Shown piece after piece: positions 44,279 through 55,436 of a DNA stretch of 64,000 nucleotides. The notes below the pieces were generated by a model. It searched no databases. It worked only from the letters and a program-made list of their open reading frames with translations, and was not told the origin of the DNA. The position numbers were made by a program, and so were the translations under genes. The number at the start of each line of letters is the position of its first letter. Position 1 is the first letter of the stretch. The stretch is from positions 13,472,001 to 13,536,000 of the forward strand of contig NC_068913.1 in NCBI RefSeq assembly GCF_023091745.1, read 5' to 3'. This DNA is from Budorcas taxicolor (Eukaryota > Chordata > Mammalia > Artiodactyla > Bovidae).

Positions 44279-44743
44279 ATTCAGTGGTTGGAAATAAACA
44301 GAAAGTAAAGAAGGGCTGTGTATCGGGGCATCCTGTATGTTAGGTTTAATCTTACAGTCTGGAAGCAAGCAGAGGCCAGCCTGCTTGCCTGTAGGATCAA
44401 ATTGATTACCCAGAAATGGATCTTTAAAGTGCCCAGAAAAAAAGATGCAAGTGATAATTGACGAATGTAGTGACCTCCTTTCAGACATACCAAAGGCAAT
44501 GTGAAAAGTGAGGTGTTATCTCTAAGAATTAAATAATGCAGGGCTGAGGCATCAGTTGTTTCCTCCTCAGCCACTCCATCATGGTTGAGTTCCATCAGGC
44601 AGGAAAACTAGTTACTGAGCAACATAAAAAACTGTAGACACTGGAAGCATAACTCATTTTTAAAAAATTCTTCTGACCTTCTCTGAAGACTCCTTGCTCA
44701 ATATTGCATTTAGGTAAACTTGTGGTCAAGAGTGGCCAAGGAC

Positions 44744-44945
44744 AGAGCATTCCCTCATGTTCAGTGGATAAGATCTTGCCTTCTGACCCAGGGGGTGTGG
44801 GTTTGATCCCTAGTCAGGGAACTAAGATCCCACATCCCTTGCATTCAAAAAACCAAAACCTAAAACAGAAGCAGTATTGTAACAAATTCAATAAAGCCTT
44901 TAAACATGGTTCACATCAAAGAAATCTTAAAAATAAAAGAATGAC
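44744..44945 (+). mobile_element. CHR-type SINE, other subtype
   Basis: ATTCCCTCATGTTCAGTGGATAAG head, GGTTTGATCCCTAGTCAGGG, AACTAAGATCCCACATCCC and a GTATTGTAACAAATTCAATAAAGCC tail. The tail differs from the 43.97-kb copy, so this is a separate CHR subfamily. Confidence 0.82.
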
Positions 44946-45371
44946 CAAGGTAGACAGTCTCTGATGAAGTTTACAGTAGAACAGAAAAGTGAAAACAAAC
45001 ACACGGAGCCCTTAGAATCAGCGGTGTTTCTGTATGCTGCCCTTCCCCCCCCCCATTCCAATGTAAGTTTTCTCCCCCAGTCCATCTGAGATCTCCCCCA
45101 AGGTATTTGCAGTATATTCCAGTGTTCTGAATCTAAATCTTCAAGCTCTAGGGTACAAGTTTGGCTGGCCATTTCCTCTTAGAAAACAAAATTCTCAGAA
45201 ACACTAAGGAAAGGAAGATTCTCAGAGTATTTAAACCACAAGAAATCTGCAAGTAACAATAACTGCCTGCAGCAAAAATAATTGGTGATAACAGGCCCAA
45301 TCAAACATATATTTAGCATCTTAAAGGCTAGCTGAATTTCTAATGTTTGTCTCTCAGTAAGCTTTCTGAAG

Positions 45372-45376
<5 letters not shown>

Positions 45377-45413
<37 letters not shown>

Positions 45414-45420
45414 ACACACA
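45377..45420. repeat. (CA)22 microsatellite with one TA interruption
   Basis: CA units from 45377, one TA at 45409-45410, then CA to 45420. Confidence 0.97.
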
Positions 45421-46374
45421 TCTCATATGTTCATTCTCTCTCTCTCATTTTCTTAAAGTCCTAAGTGCTGTGATTCCCCCAAAACAGCTCAGAATGTATG
45501 TCTATGATGGGACTTTCATGTGATTCTGAGAAACATTTCTGCTTCCTAAAACCTCTTGGGAGGTATCAGTTTTCACGCTCATTTAGAAACCAATGGATGG
45601 AAAAGAAAACCAGATTCAGTGCAAAAGAGCTAAAATTTAACTCAAACCTCAGAGCCAAAGAATAAAGCTCTATGATATTTTTTCCATATTCTCCATCTAA
45701 TAAATATTTGCCAGTGCAAATATAACAAGGCCTATCCCAAGAAACAGCATTATAATGTCATCTCTGAACAGCTGTTTCTTACCATTCTATGTGTTACAAA
45801 GAAGTCTCACAGCCTGTTTGCATCCTTTAGGAAACAGATTGTTATATGCATCTGTAATTACAATTACATGTGATGACTCTTTAAAGCTTTAGTTTTTTTT
45901 TTTTTTTTTTTAACAGGTATTAACACCATGGACTTTTTAGGTCTGATTTTCCCATATGCTTGCTCAGAAAGCATGAAATCTGGTTTTAGAGACCTACAGT
46001 CAAGAAGTCGGCACTCCTAAACAGGAGCATAACTCAGTGCAAAGTGGGGGAATTTAATCAGCATCTCCACATATTTGCCAAGAATATGGGGGTCCAGCTA
46101 CACCTCTTCCCTTAAGCAAAAATGGAATCTTGTGTGATTCAAAGACAACCTAAAATTGACCTTCCAGAAGGTAGTGATTGCTTTCCCTCAAAGTTCTTGC
46201 TAACACACCTTAGAGGCCACCAGTGGCCACTCTGGAGACCATGTCCATGAATCTAGAGCTGATAACACACAAGGATCCAGAAGCAGTCACTGGATTCTTA
46301 ATTTCACAGGGATGTGGCAAAAATAATTATGTCGATAAGCTTAGTACCCCTAAGGAATTACAATCAACCATATT

Positions 46375-46510
46375 ACTCCATCCTCATAATAATACAGTTC
46401 TAAGGCTTCTGAACCCTAAGGTTCAGAAAGATTATGTAATCTTCCAAATTTTCCACATCTTACAAGTAGCAAAGTTGAGATGCGGACTCAACTTTAGCTC
46501 CCAATGTTCG
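46375..46510 (-). mobile_element. Possible MIR fragment, antisense
   Basis: GGTTCAGAAAGATTATGTAATCTTCC, ACAAGTAGCAAAGTTGAGATGCGGACTC follow the reversed MIR layout. Diverged. Confidence 0.45.
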
Positions 46511-46646
46511 GGTCTTTCTATGAGTCTTCCAAACCTAAAGACAACGGGACAGCCAACTTAGCTTTGATTCTACAGAATGGAGTTCACTTTTTTTTAATCT
46601 TCAGTTTCTCATTCTGTAAGATTCAACTCAAGTCCTATCTCCCACA

Positions 46647-46774
46647 GTGAAGTGAAAGTGAAAGTGAAGACGCTCAGTCGGGTCCGGCTCTTTGCAACCC
46701 CATGGACTGTAGCCCATCAGGCTCCTCCGTCCATGGGATTTTCCAGGCAAGAGTGCTGGAGTGGAGTGAAGGTT
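46647..46774 (-). mobile_element. Single Bov-A monomer with its own 11-bp duplication
   Basis: GTGAAGTGAAAGTGAAAGTGAAGACGCTCAGTCGGG to GGCAAGAGTGCTGGAGTGG; no tRNA-like head. Perfect TATCTCCCACA at 46636-46646 and 46775-46785 shows that this 5'-truncated piece is a complete insertion event. Confidence 0.93.
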
Positions 46775-46994
46775 TATCTCCCACAATAAACCTTGTTAAT
46801 CGTACTCAGTCAGTATTCTTTCCATCCTCTAAAATCTGTAACAGTTACTACCTACTTTAGGTAGCAGTTATCTCGTCACAGGCGTACAGTCACCTCTCCA
46901 ACCATGTATTACATTTCTTTATAGCTTCTAAAATACCTTATTATCATTGTCTATCCCCTAAGTCATGTTCTTCTAAGTACCTTATTATTGTTGT

Positions 46995-47200
46995 TTAGCC
47001 CCTAAGTCATGTGCAACTTTTTTGCGACTGCATGGACTATAGCTTGCCAGGCTCCTCTATCCGTGGGATTCTCCAGGCAAGAATACTGGGGTGCGTTGCC
47101 ACTTCTATCTCCAAGGGATCTTTCTGACCTAGGGATCAAAACTTGGTCTCCTGAATTGTAGGCAAATTCTTTACCATCTGAGCCGCGGGGGAAGTCTTTA
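46995..47200 (-). mobile_element. Bov-tA SINE, antisense
   Basis: TTGTTGTTTAGCCCCTAAGTC start, GGGATCAAAACTTGGTC, GAGCCGCGGGGGAAGTC end. Full length. Confidence 0.91.
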
Positions 47201-47409
47201 GTGTAAAAGACAATAAAAACTCAAAAAAAAAAACCAACCTGCTGATTGGATAGTCTGTTAGTTGGGGGTTCTATCCAAAACGATTTTAAACATTCCCTCC
47301 AATTTTCAGTCCTTTTTTTACAGGGCAGGGGGATACCTGGCTGGTTTTAACCACTTCAGCATTCCAATTTATAAGTTTTCTATCTTGGTTTGCACATGTA
47401 GATTTAGTC
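47201..47409. other. Unassigned intergenic DNA
   Basis: Short gap with an A-run at 47223-47233. Nothing recognised. Confidence 0.5.
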
Positions 47410-47875
47410 CAGGGATGATGAACCTAGAGCCTGTTATATAGAGTGAAGTAAGGCAGAAAGAGTGAAACAAATATCATATATTAATGCATATATATGGAAT
47501 CTAGGAATACGGTACTGATGAACCTATTTGCAGGGAAGGAACAGAGAGGCAGACCTAGGGAACAGATTTACGGACACAGTGGGGGCAAGAGACAGTGGGA
47601 CAAATTGAGAAAGTAGCACTGAAACATATATATTACCGAGTGTAAAATAGATAGCTAGTGGCACGTTGCTGTATAACACAGAGAAAATTAACACCGGGAG
47701 CTCAACCTGGTGCTCTGTGACATCACAGGGGGTGGGATGGGGGGGATAGGCTCAAGAGGGAAGGGCTTCATGTGTACTTATGGCTGATTCATGCTGATGT
47801 ACGGCAGAAGCCATACATACAACATTGTAAAGCAATTATCCTCCAATTAAAAATAAATATATTTTTTTAGAAAAA
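47410..47875 (+). mobile_element. Artiodactyl L1 3' end, older subfamily
   Basis: GAGTGAAGTAAGGCAGAAAG (ORF2 end), TGCATATATATGGAATCTAGG, the 'gggggtgggatgggggggata' G-rich tract and GGCTGATTCATGCTGATGTACGGCAGAAGCC, AACATTGTAAAGCAATTATCCTCCAATT. Differs from the 22.7-kb copy in the UTR, so another subfamily or age. No clean duplication seen. Confidence 0.9.
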
Positions 47876-48999
47876 TCATTCTGCTCGGGTACTGACCAAT
47901 CAGAATGGAGCAGGTACCTGAGACCGTCTATTCGGTCAGGCATAGGCCCAGAGATGTAAGTGATGGGCTGAAAGGCCAGAATGATGGGAAGATACTAACA
48001 GAGCAAGGGGGCTTAGGGCAAGTTCTCCCGACCAACAGAAATGGAAGTACTTCAATAGTTTTCAATAGTTTAACAACTGGTATGGCCAGAGTGGCACAAA
48101 CTATTCATTATCCTCCTTGGCCTGGCCCGCAAATCTTCGAAAGCAGCAATTGCCAAAAGGGAAAATAAGCAGCAATCGGGAAAGGTCTACAGAGAGTTGA
48201 GTTCTTGCTTTCTTATGTGGAGGTTTAAAAAAAAAAATAGAATTCCCCATCGTTTCTCCCAGTCTTCTGTAGCCAGAAGTTATATGTTCTTTAGAATTAC
48301 CTGAACAAGAAACTAGCAGGACTTCATGCTTCTAAACTATAGCTTGAAGTAATTTATCTTAGGATTACCTAATGGCACTTAGCCTTTAAATATTTATATT
48401 GCCATGTTTTAGGCTTTCACTGCTAACATAATTATGAATACTTATTATCTATGTCACCTTGTCCCAAGAAAAATATTTAAGAAAAATTTTAAAAGCTACT
48501 AATGCATCAAGTTAAAATGTATTTGTTATAAGTGGGATGAACTGGATAAAAGTAAAGGAAGGAAATAAGAATTAGGAGTGATGTTTGTATTCAATGTACT
48601 TGCTATAGAATCTGATACATTTGCAAAAAGTAAGCTATGGATTTGGGCTCTAATCTCTCTAAGAGATAAAATGCAGAGGAAAACATCAGTTATAAAACAC
48701 ACAGAATCCATTGAGATAAAAACAAACCAATTGTTCAGAGAAAGACACTGATTTCCTTCTCCTGAGACAGCTATCAGTAATGGAGGTAACTGCTTAAAAT
48801 GGCATTCTTTTACACAGCTGTTTCCTTTCATCGAAAACAATGTAGAAAGCTAATAAACAAGAAGCTTAACTTTCACAGGTTTTCTATTTAAACTGAACTT
48901 AGTTTATTCAGTCCTCTCTTCTCCCAACAAAGTTCCAAGAATGATCTAGACTTTTAAAAGGTAAATGAGCCAGTCTTACAATTCTGGATACCGGGCTAA
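47876..48999. other. Unassigned intergenic DNA
   Basis: No recognised repeat. The frames at 47905-48168 (plus) and 48526-48840 (minus) show no domain. Confidence 0.5.
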
Positions 49000-49252
49000 G
49001 TGCGTGCATGCATGCTCAATAGTTTAACAACTGGTAACACAACTGCTTCAGTTGTGTCCAACTCTTTGCGACCCCATGGACTGTAGCCTGCCAGGAGCCT
49101 CTATCCAAGGGATTTCCCAGGCAAGAATACTGGAGTGGGTTGCCATTTGCTACTCCAGGGGCTCTTCCCAAACCAGGGATCGAACCTGCATTTCTTGTAT
49201 CTCCTGCATTGGCAGGCAGATTCTTTACCACTGTGCCACCTGGGAATCCCAC
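49000..49252 (-). mobile_element. Bov-tA SINE, antisense, with an insertion in the tail
   Basis: GTGCGTGCATGCATGCTCA is the reversed tail, interrupted by about 27 bases (49018-49044) before CTTCAGTTGTGTCCAACTC continues. Then GGGATCGAACCTGC and GTGCCACCTGGGAATCCC. 21 bases at 49016-49036 are identical to 48062-48082. Confidence 0.9.
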
Positions 49253-50767
49253 TAGGCTACGCAGTTCTGAGCAAAATGATCATATTAGAAGCATCTGTTT
49301 CTCCTAAACTGTCGAAACCTAGACCCAGATTTATATAACATGTGTTTTGGCCCATGGATCTCCTAAAAGAAAACCATAATCAAAATGTTGGACAAGTTCA
49401 GGCCTTGTAAACATGCCAGCCTCAGACCCAGAGTCCCATTTTGAGTAATTAGTAGGCCTGTTTAATTTTAAATTCAAGTTATGTAGCTGTTAATTCTAAG
49501 CAACGCCAGTATGAGAGAGAGGCTTTTAGAGGATACATTTGGGATATGTCCTTTTGTGTTTCGGAGAAGAGACATGTTTTAGAACTTTTTATCATAGATT
49601 GATGTAATTGGCTTTAGTGATTCAGAAGCAGCATTCATTTCTGAGGCATTTATGGAAAATACATATTAATAAGCAAAGACTCACTCTCGCCCTCCATATC
49701 CCAAGAGGTTTCTGAGAGGAAACCAGACGGTGTGATTTCTTTCAGTCATTCAATCACACTGTCTTCTTGTCCGATATACTAAATCAGGTAACCACAAAGA
49801 GCAAGGATGGGAGCAGGGTTGGAAAAGACATGTGGTTACACATCGCATGATCACAATCGCCCTGAGAACTCACTGCCCAGGAGCTACAAATCACCGCTGG
49901 GCCTGCGGGGCGTGCAATTACTAGGACACAGTGGCGGTGAGTAGGAGTGCAGGGCGTGTGTCACGCTCATGATTTTGCTGTCGACCTCCACAGCTCGGTC
50001 GATTTTCACAGTAACTTTCACAACGTATGATAAGGCGAGTGAGGTATAGTTTCAACTTTTTCTAAAATTCATAATGTAAAATTAGTAATAATTGGCTTAT
50101 TTTAATTGTTCTGAAACCTTAGGGGACTTGAGGAACTACAAAATTTTATTTGGTTGAATGAACTCAGTTTTCAACTTATCTCAGTCACTAATCTTATTTC
50201 CCTTAATAAGGGCATGAAGAAGACTCCCCTGGCTCATTAATCCTGAAATCAGAAGTTGAGTCCAAAGGGAAAAGTACTTAGCATACTTAAAATATTGAAC
50301 AATTTTTACAGCCTTTTCTCATACAAAATCTTATTTAAATCTGTCTTGTGAGAAAGTGTTTTTGTTTTGGATTTTTTTAGTTCTGAGTTTTTCCCTTAGC
50401 ATAGGTGTCCTCAATGGACACATAATAGACTTAATAAATAATTAAGAGAAGGGAGGAAAAAAGGAAGGAAGAGAAGAGGGAGGAAGGAAGAGAGGAAAAC
50501 ACTCATTTTGTATATGAAAAAATTCAGGAGTTAGTGATTTATCCAGGTATATTGGACTGGTGGAATTCAAATCCCAAATCTTCAAATTCATCATTCTTCA
50601 TTACTGAAAATTGCTTTTGCTCTGCCTAGAAAATCAAATAATATATTCCAATTTATAGAAAATCACAATGTCATGTTATCTCCAAATATTTGTTCACTGC
50701 TAACATTTGATTTCCATTCTTCACCAGCCTCTTATTCTGATTATTTTTATTATTATCCCACTCACTG
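49253..50767. other. Mostly unassigned DNA
   Basis: A moderately CpG-bearing piece lies near 49895-50045 (GGGCCTGCGGGGCGTGC, GGTCGATTTTC). A purine simple repeat lies at 50444-50500. No coding. Confidence 0.45.
50444..50500. repeat. (GGAA)n-like purine tract
   Basis: GAAGGGAGGAAAAAAGGAAGG and related units, all-purine from about 50444. Confidence 0.85.
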
Positions 50768-50774
50768 TAATAAA

Positions 50775-51060
50775 CGGAAAAGGCAATGGCACCCCACTCC
50801 AGTACTCCTGCCTGGAAAATCCCATGGATGGAGGAGCCTGGAAGGCTGCAGTCCATGGGGTCGCTGAGGGTCAGACACGACTGAGTGACTTCACTTTCAC
50901 TTTTCACTTTCATGCATTGGAGAAGGAAATGGCAACCCACTCCAGTGTTCTTGCCTGGAGAATCCCAGGGACAGGGGAGCCTGGTGGGCTGCCGTCTATG
51001 GGGTAACATGGAGTCGGACACGACTGAAGTGACTTAGCAGCAGCAGCAGTAGCAGCACTA
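50775..51060 (+). mobile_element. BOV-A2 SINE, full length
   Basis: Both monomers, linker CTTCACTTTCACTTTTCACTTTCATGCA, and tail CTTAGCAGCAGCAGCAGTAGCAGCAC. TAATAAA at 50768-50774 and 51061-51067 is a short probable duplication. Confidence 0.95.
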
Positions 51061-51067
51061 TAATAAA

Positions 51068-51460
51068 ATCTTAAATCTAGCTGCAAACTTACTGCCAAAT
51101 TAGAGCAACATAGTCAAACGTTACTAGCAGTTTCAAGGCATGTTTTCAGTATTTAACTTTTTATGTTAATTCTTAATTTGGTTCCAAGGCTTTGGAAAGA
51201 AATTTCTCATTTGCAACTCATACCAGAGGGGGTACACTTCCTTACTTTTTGATTGTTGCCGATTTCTCCATGTCACTGATTATAACTCCTAAGCAAATAA
51301 CTGAATTTTCCATTTAAACTTCTGAGAGACATCACAATAAGAATAAAAACACAAAAAGATGCAAGACAAATGTGGAAGATAATACAGTTTCTTCAGGCTT
51401 AACCAGAATAAAAATGTGTGCTCATATTGTTTGTTTCATAATATTGTTGACTGTACAATC
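51068..51460. other. Unassigned intergenic DNA
   Basis: Nothing recognised. Confidence 0.5.
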
Positions 51461-51840
51461 CCACTGCAGTGAACTGAATTATATCCCCTCGAATAATCCC
51501 AATGTGATGGTGTTTGGAGGTGGAGCCTTTGGGGGAAAATTAGGGTTAGATGGGGCCATGAGGATGAGGATGGGGCCGTCATGATGGAATTAGTGGCTTT
51601 ATAAGAAGAGGAAGAGAGAGATTGTGTTCTCCCTACAATGTATTGACACTGCAAGAAGACTGCCATCTGTAAGCCAGGAATAGAGCTCTCAGGAGGAGCC
51701 AAGTTGGCCCAGACCTTGATCTTGGACTTTCCAGCGTCCAGAACGGTGAGAAAATAAATTTCTCTTGTTCGAGCAAGCCATACAGTCTATAGTATTTCAT
51801 TATAGTAGCCCAAGGAGGTTAATGCACATACCACCAATTT
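51461..51840 (+). mobile_element. MST/MLT1-type MaLR LTR
   Basis: GTGAACTGAATTATATCCCC, ATGGTGTTTGGAGGTGGAGCC, GGGGTTAGATGGGGCCATGAGGG-like block, GTGGCTTTATAAGAAGAGG, GACCTTGATCTTGGACTTTCCAGC, GAGAAAATAAATTTCTCTTG and GTATTTCATTATAGTAGCC. Blocks are in MaLR order and nearly complete. Solo LTR without internal genes. Confidence 0.9.
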
Positions 51841-52025
51841 TACTTTAAAATCTAAATTGTATTTAGTCTGAAGTTGATGAGATATGACTGTATTAGTGCT
51901 ATTAGCAAATGTTTCCTGGTCATTTTCATTACTAATCTTTACCAGCATCACAAATGACATGTCAATATTCTCACCTCCTTTTAATGAAGGACCTTGAGGC
52001 AGGCAGGGCTATTAAAACAGCATGA

Positions 52026-52260
52026 TAGGGACTTGCCGGTGGTCCAGTAGTTAAGAATCTGCCTTACAACGCAGGGGATACAGGTTCAATCCCTGGTCGG
52101 GGAACTAAGATCCCACGTGCTGTGGAGCAACTAAGCCCAAACCGAAACTTCTGAGCCTGCATGCCACAACTAGAGACTCCACATGCCGCAGTGAAAGTTC
52201 CTGTATGCTGCAACTAAGAACCAACACAGACAAATAATTAAACAAAATGTAAATTTTACA
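52026..52260 (+). mobile_element. CHR-type SINE with target-site duplication
   Basis: GGGACTTGCCGGTGGTCCAGTAG head, GGTTCAATCCCTGGTCGGGG, AACTAAGATCCCACGTGCTG, 'gcaactaagaaccaacacaga' and an A-rich tail. AAAYAGCATGA (10 of 11) at 52015-52025 and 52261-52271. Confidence 0.9.
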
Positions 52261-52364
52261 AAATAGCATGACTGTTCGCCAGATCAGCTGTTGAGCCAAC
52301 TCAGAGACCAGATTTCGTCTTTGGGACCAAAGTTTGTTTCTTTAGACCAACTCAAACTCAACTT

Positions 52365-52495
52365 ATCACTGAGTTGATGGACATGAATTTGAGCAAGCTT
52401 CAGGAGCTGGTGATGGACAGGGAAGCCTGGCATGCTGCAATCCTTGGGGTCGCAAAGGGTTGAACACGACTGAGTGACGGAACTGAACTGAACTG
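52365..52495 (+). mobile_element. Very short BovB 3' end with 11-bp duplication
   Basis: GAGTTGATGGACATGAATTTGAGC to GACTGAGTGACGGAACTGAACTGAACTG: about 130 bp. Perfect AAACTCAACTT at 52354-52364 and 52496-52506 shows a complete, severely 5'-truncated insertion. Confidence 0.94.
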
Positions 52496-52506
52496 AAACT
52501 CAACTT

Positions 52507-52794
52507 TAATGAGTCCCATTTTTCTGGAAAGGACATTCAGTGCTAAGGAATGAGTGGTATAAGTTAAATTGTACCCATCTCCTTGGCCTTGTATTTTCTT
52601 CTATCAAAGTTCTTGCAGTATCATATTTCTACATATCAAACTCTCCTGGGCCCAGACCATGTCTTATTTGTTGTTGTTTTTCTTCTTTACAGCTGGCAAG
52701 GAGCCTGGCACAAAATAAACTTCCATAATTGTTTGGTGAGTGAATAAAAAATTGAATGAGAAGGCTGAACTATTATATGAATATACCATGATAC
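52507..52794. other. Unassigned intergenic DNA
   Basis: Nothing recognised. Confidence 0.5.
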
Positions 52795-53005
52795 AGTAAT
52801 TAAGAGTATGGGCATCAGAGTCAGGCAATATAGATTTGAATCCCAGTTATGTAATGTCCTGGTTAGGTGATGGCAACCTCACTAAGATTCCTTTCCTCCT
52901 CTGTAAGTTGGGACTAGTAGTATTATTCCATTCAAGTGAGGCCAAAATTAACTAATGCATTTAAAGGGCTTAACACAGCATCTGGCATAAATTCTCATGA
53001 ATTAT
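52795..53005 (+). mobile_element. MIR SINE, near full length
   Basis: CAGTAATTAAGAGTATGGGCATCAGAGTCAGGC, TTGAATCCCAGTTATG, CTCCTCTGTAAGTTGGGACTAG and AAAGGGCTTAACACAGCATCTGGC match the MIR from head to 3' part. Confidence 0.88.
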
Positions 53006-53035
53006 CCCACCTCTGTAAATACCCTCATAAACCTA

Positions 53036-53140
53036 GACAAGACACTTAACTTCCCTGAGCCTCAATTATCTTCTTTCTATAAAATAAGTTGGTCTATATA
53101 GTTTCTCAAATCTATTCTACCTCTAAAATTATATAATTTT
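53036..53140 (+). mobile_element. Second MIR core fragment
   Basis: GACAAGACACTTAACTTCCCTGAGCCTCAATTATC and the following 'tataaaataagttgg' match the MIR core. Confidence 0.65.
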
Positions 53141-53356
53141 ATAAATTTAATTATAGAAACCTAAGTCACTGCCATTTATAGATCTGAATTTTTATGACTT
53201 GTCTGCTGATACAGCTATGAACCATCACCATGATGGCAGTCAACAGATATTCCAGAGACAGGCAAACTGAAATGCTACCTGACTAGTCCCCAGTCCAGCC
53301 AAGGTTAGTGGTAGGGTAGAGGACAGATTCAGAAAAAGAGATGTTTATGCCCAGTT

Positions 53357-53573
53357 TGGGCTTCCCTGGTGGCTCAGATGGTAAAGAATCTGCCTGCAAT
53401 GCAGGAGACCCAGGTTTGATCCCTGGGTCAGGAAGATCCCTTGGAGGAGAAAATTGCAACTCATTTCAGTATTCTTGCCTGGAAAATCCCCTGGATGGAG
53501 GAGACTGGAGGGCTACAGTACATGAGGCCACAAAGATTCAGACACGGCTGAATGAGTAACACTTTTACTTTTC
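53357..53573 (+). mobile_element. Bov-tA SINE with 10-bp duplication
   Basis: GGGCTTCCCTGGTGGCTCAG head, GGTTTGATCCCTGGGTCAGG, body, CAGACACGGCTGAATGAGTAAC tail with ACTTTTACTTTTC. ATGCCCAGTT at 53347-53356 and 53574-53583. Confidence 0.95.
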
Positions 53574-53583
53574 ATGCCCAGTT

Positions 53584-54661
53584 CAGGAAAATGCTTTTTC
53601 CAATGAATTTAAACTGATTCTGTATTTTAAATTATCTTAGTTAAGCAAGTTATGGTACCTATCTAGGTATACAATATTCATTAAAGTGAATGTTTAATAA
53701 GGTAAAAGATATTGATGAAAAATTGTTACAAAATGAACAGCATATATTCAGTATGTACATACACACGTCATTAGAAATAATGAAAGTCTCTGAGGATGTG
53801 CAGACTCATAAGAGTGGGAGATATGGTAAAGAATTGAAAGTATATCGAAAGTCTTCAGCATCAGGTCAAAGGATTGAGTTATGTGTCTCTCTACAAGTGC
53901 ATGATTCCCCAGTACTTCAGATTTTGTGCCTTGTTTGGAAACTATAAATGTGGATGCTATTGCTTTCTCACCAGTTTTTTTTTTTTTAAGAAAATTAAAT
54001 GAGAAAAAAATATATTAAAGCCTCTAGCCCAGTGCCTATACACACAAAGTGTTGGAGAAATGTTAGTTATCTTCTACTCCCTGTGTGAGGCTGTGCTTAG
54101 TAAGGGCAAGAAAAATGCAATCCTGCATTCTTTCCCCATAATTTAATTCCATTTCTCAAAATGGCCTCCTAAGGAATACTTCCTTAATAAACCCATTTCT
54201 CTCCTGATTTTACAGTGAGTGTCCTCCTGCTTTTTCAGTTTGAAAAATAGTAGTTTCACTTCATCGCTATATTTCTTCATTTTTATTTAACTCTAAATAC
54301 TTACTGTCTGGACATATTTTGGTAAAAAGATTATATGAGGTTCAAAAGGAAAGAGCTCCTTTTTTAAATTGTGCCTACAATATAGACACATAATATATAG
54401 ATTTTTATGATCTTACTCTTTCATCAATATCTCTTTAGGTCATTAAGCAGTTTTCTGAGTCCACAGATAATCACTCCTTATTGCTGAAACATCTTAATTT
54501 CCCTGCCCATACACACACTTATTCCTCAGACCTTCCATGCTTTTTTTTTCTAACTAATCATTTATTGACAAAAAGGAAGGGGATGTTTCAGGAACAGAGT
54601 AAATGAGAAATGCGCAAACCTAAAATTGACTTAATGAGTCCCAGTCCACTGTCGTACATAA
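53584..54661. other. Unassigned AT-rich DNA
   Basis: Nothing recognised apart from T-runs near 53976 and 54541. The frame at 53690-53947 has no domain. Confidence 0.5.
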
Positions 54662-54738
54662 CATTTTCCAATGTTCCCTTATGTGGGTATAATAATAATG
54701 AAATGCCTGAAACAGCTAAATCAGATGCAACTGCAATT
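54662..54738 (+). repeat. Perfect 77-bp direct repeat, copy 1
   Basis: Identical base for base to 54903-54979. Starts CATTTTCCAATGTTCCC and ends AACTGCAATT. Not a repeat family I recognise. Confidence 0.98.
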
Positions 54739-54902
54739 GGTTGTACATAAAAACATGAGAAGTCTTTTTATTAATTTCACTGTCTTAATTATTTTGTTTA
54801 ACTAGGGCATTATGTTCCTGTTTCTCTCCTAGGAAACTACTCTTCCTTCTCTCAAGGTACAGCCAATTGTTTCCGATGACCTCACGACTACATTATCCGT
54901 TT

Positions 54903-54979
54903 CATTTTCCAATGTTCCCTTATGTGGGTATAATAATAATGAAATGCCTGAAACAGCTAAATCAGATGCAACTGCAATT
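54903..54979 (+). repeat. Perfect 77-bp direct repeat, copy 2
   Basis: Offset 241 bp from copy 1 with 164 bp of unrelated sequence between. No mismatch. Confidence 0.98.
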
Positions 54980-55255
54980 TGTGTACTCCCTAAAATATTA
55001 AGATACGGACTTCTCTAATATCCAGTCCTCCTAAATACTATGTATCAAACCACAAACAACAAATTAGCTTAAAAGAGATAATCGCCCCCACTGTCTTAGT
55101 TCTGGGAAGTACAGAGGAAATTGGGGAGGAGGCGCAAGCATCTGAGAGATTTGCTTACTACCATGAAATCCTGCCAGTTCCCCATAGTACCTACAGGTCT
55201 CGGATATTATGCTAAGCCTTACTCTCAGCTAAAGAAATACAAATTAAGATAATTA

Positions 55256-55436
55256 TAAGGCAGTAACATTGAAACTATGGAGTGCTTAAGAATTGCCTTG
55301 AAAGCTTATTCAATATGGAGATGTTCAGATCCTGTCTCCAAGACACACTTGGAGCAGACCTACTAGAAAGCGAGGTTCCTGAAATTTTTAGGAAGTGATT
55401 CTGAGGCAGAAGTTTCATGTCTTGCTCTTTGAGAAA
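55256..55436 (+). mobile_element. Probable MER5A-like hAT (Charlie) MITE
   Basis: AAGAATTGCCTTGAAAGCTTATTC, GAGATGTTCAGATCCTGTCTCC, GCAGACCTACTAGAAAGC and GAAGTGATTCTGAGGCAGAAG follow MER5A order. More diverged than the copy at 7149. Confidence 0.55.

Larger units (their letters stand above)
44946..46635. other. Mostly unassigned DNA with microsatellite
   Basis: Contains a C-run at 45046-45055, the CA array at 45377-45420, a T-run at 45892-45914 and a possible MIR at 46375-46510. The frame at 46223-46561 is not coding-like. Confidence 0.45.
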
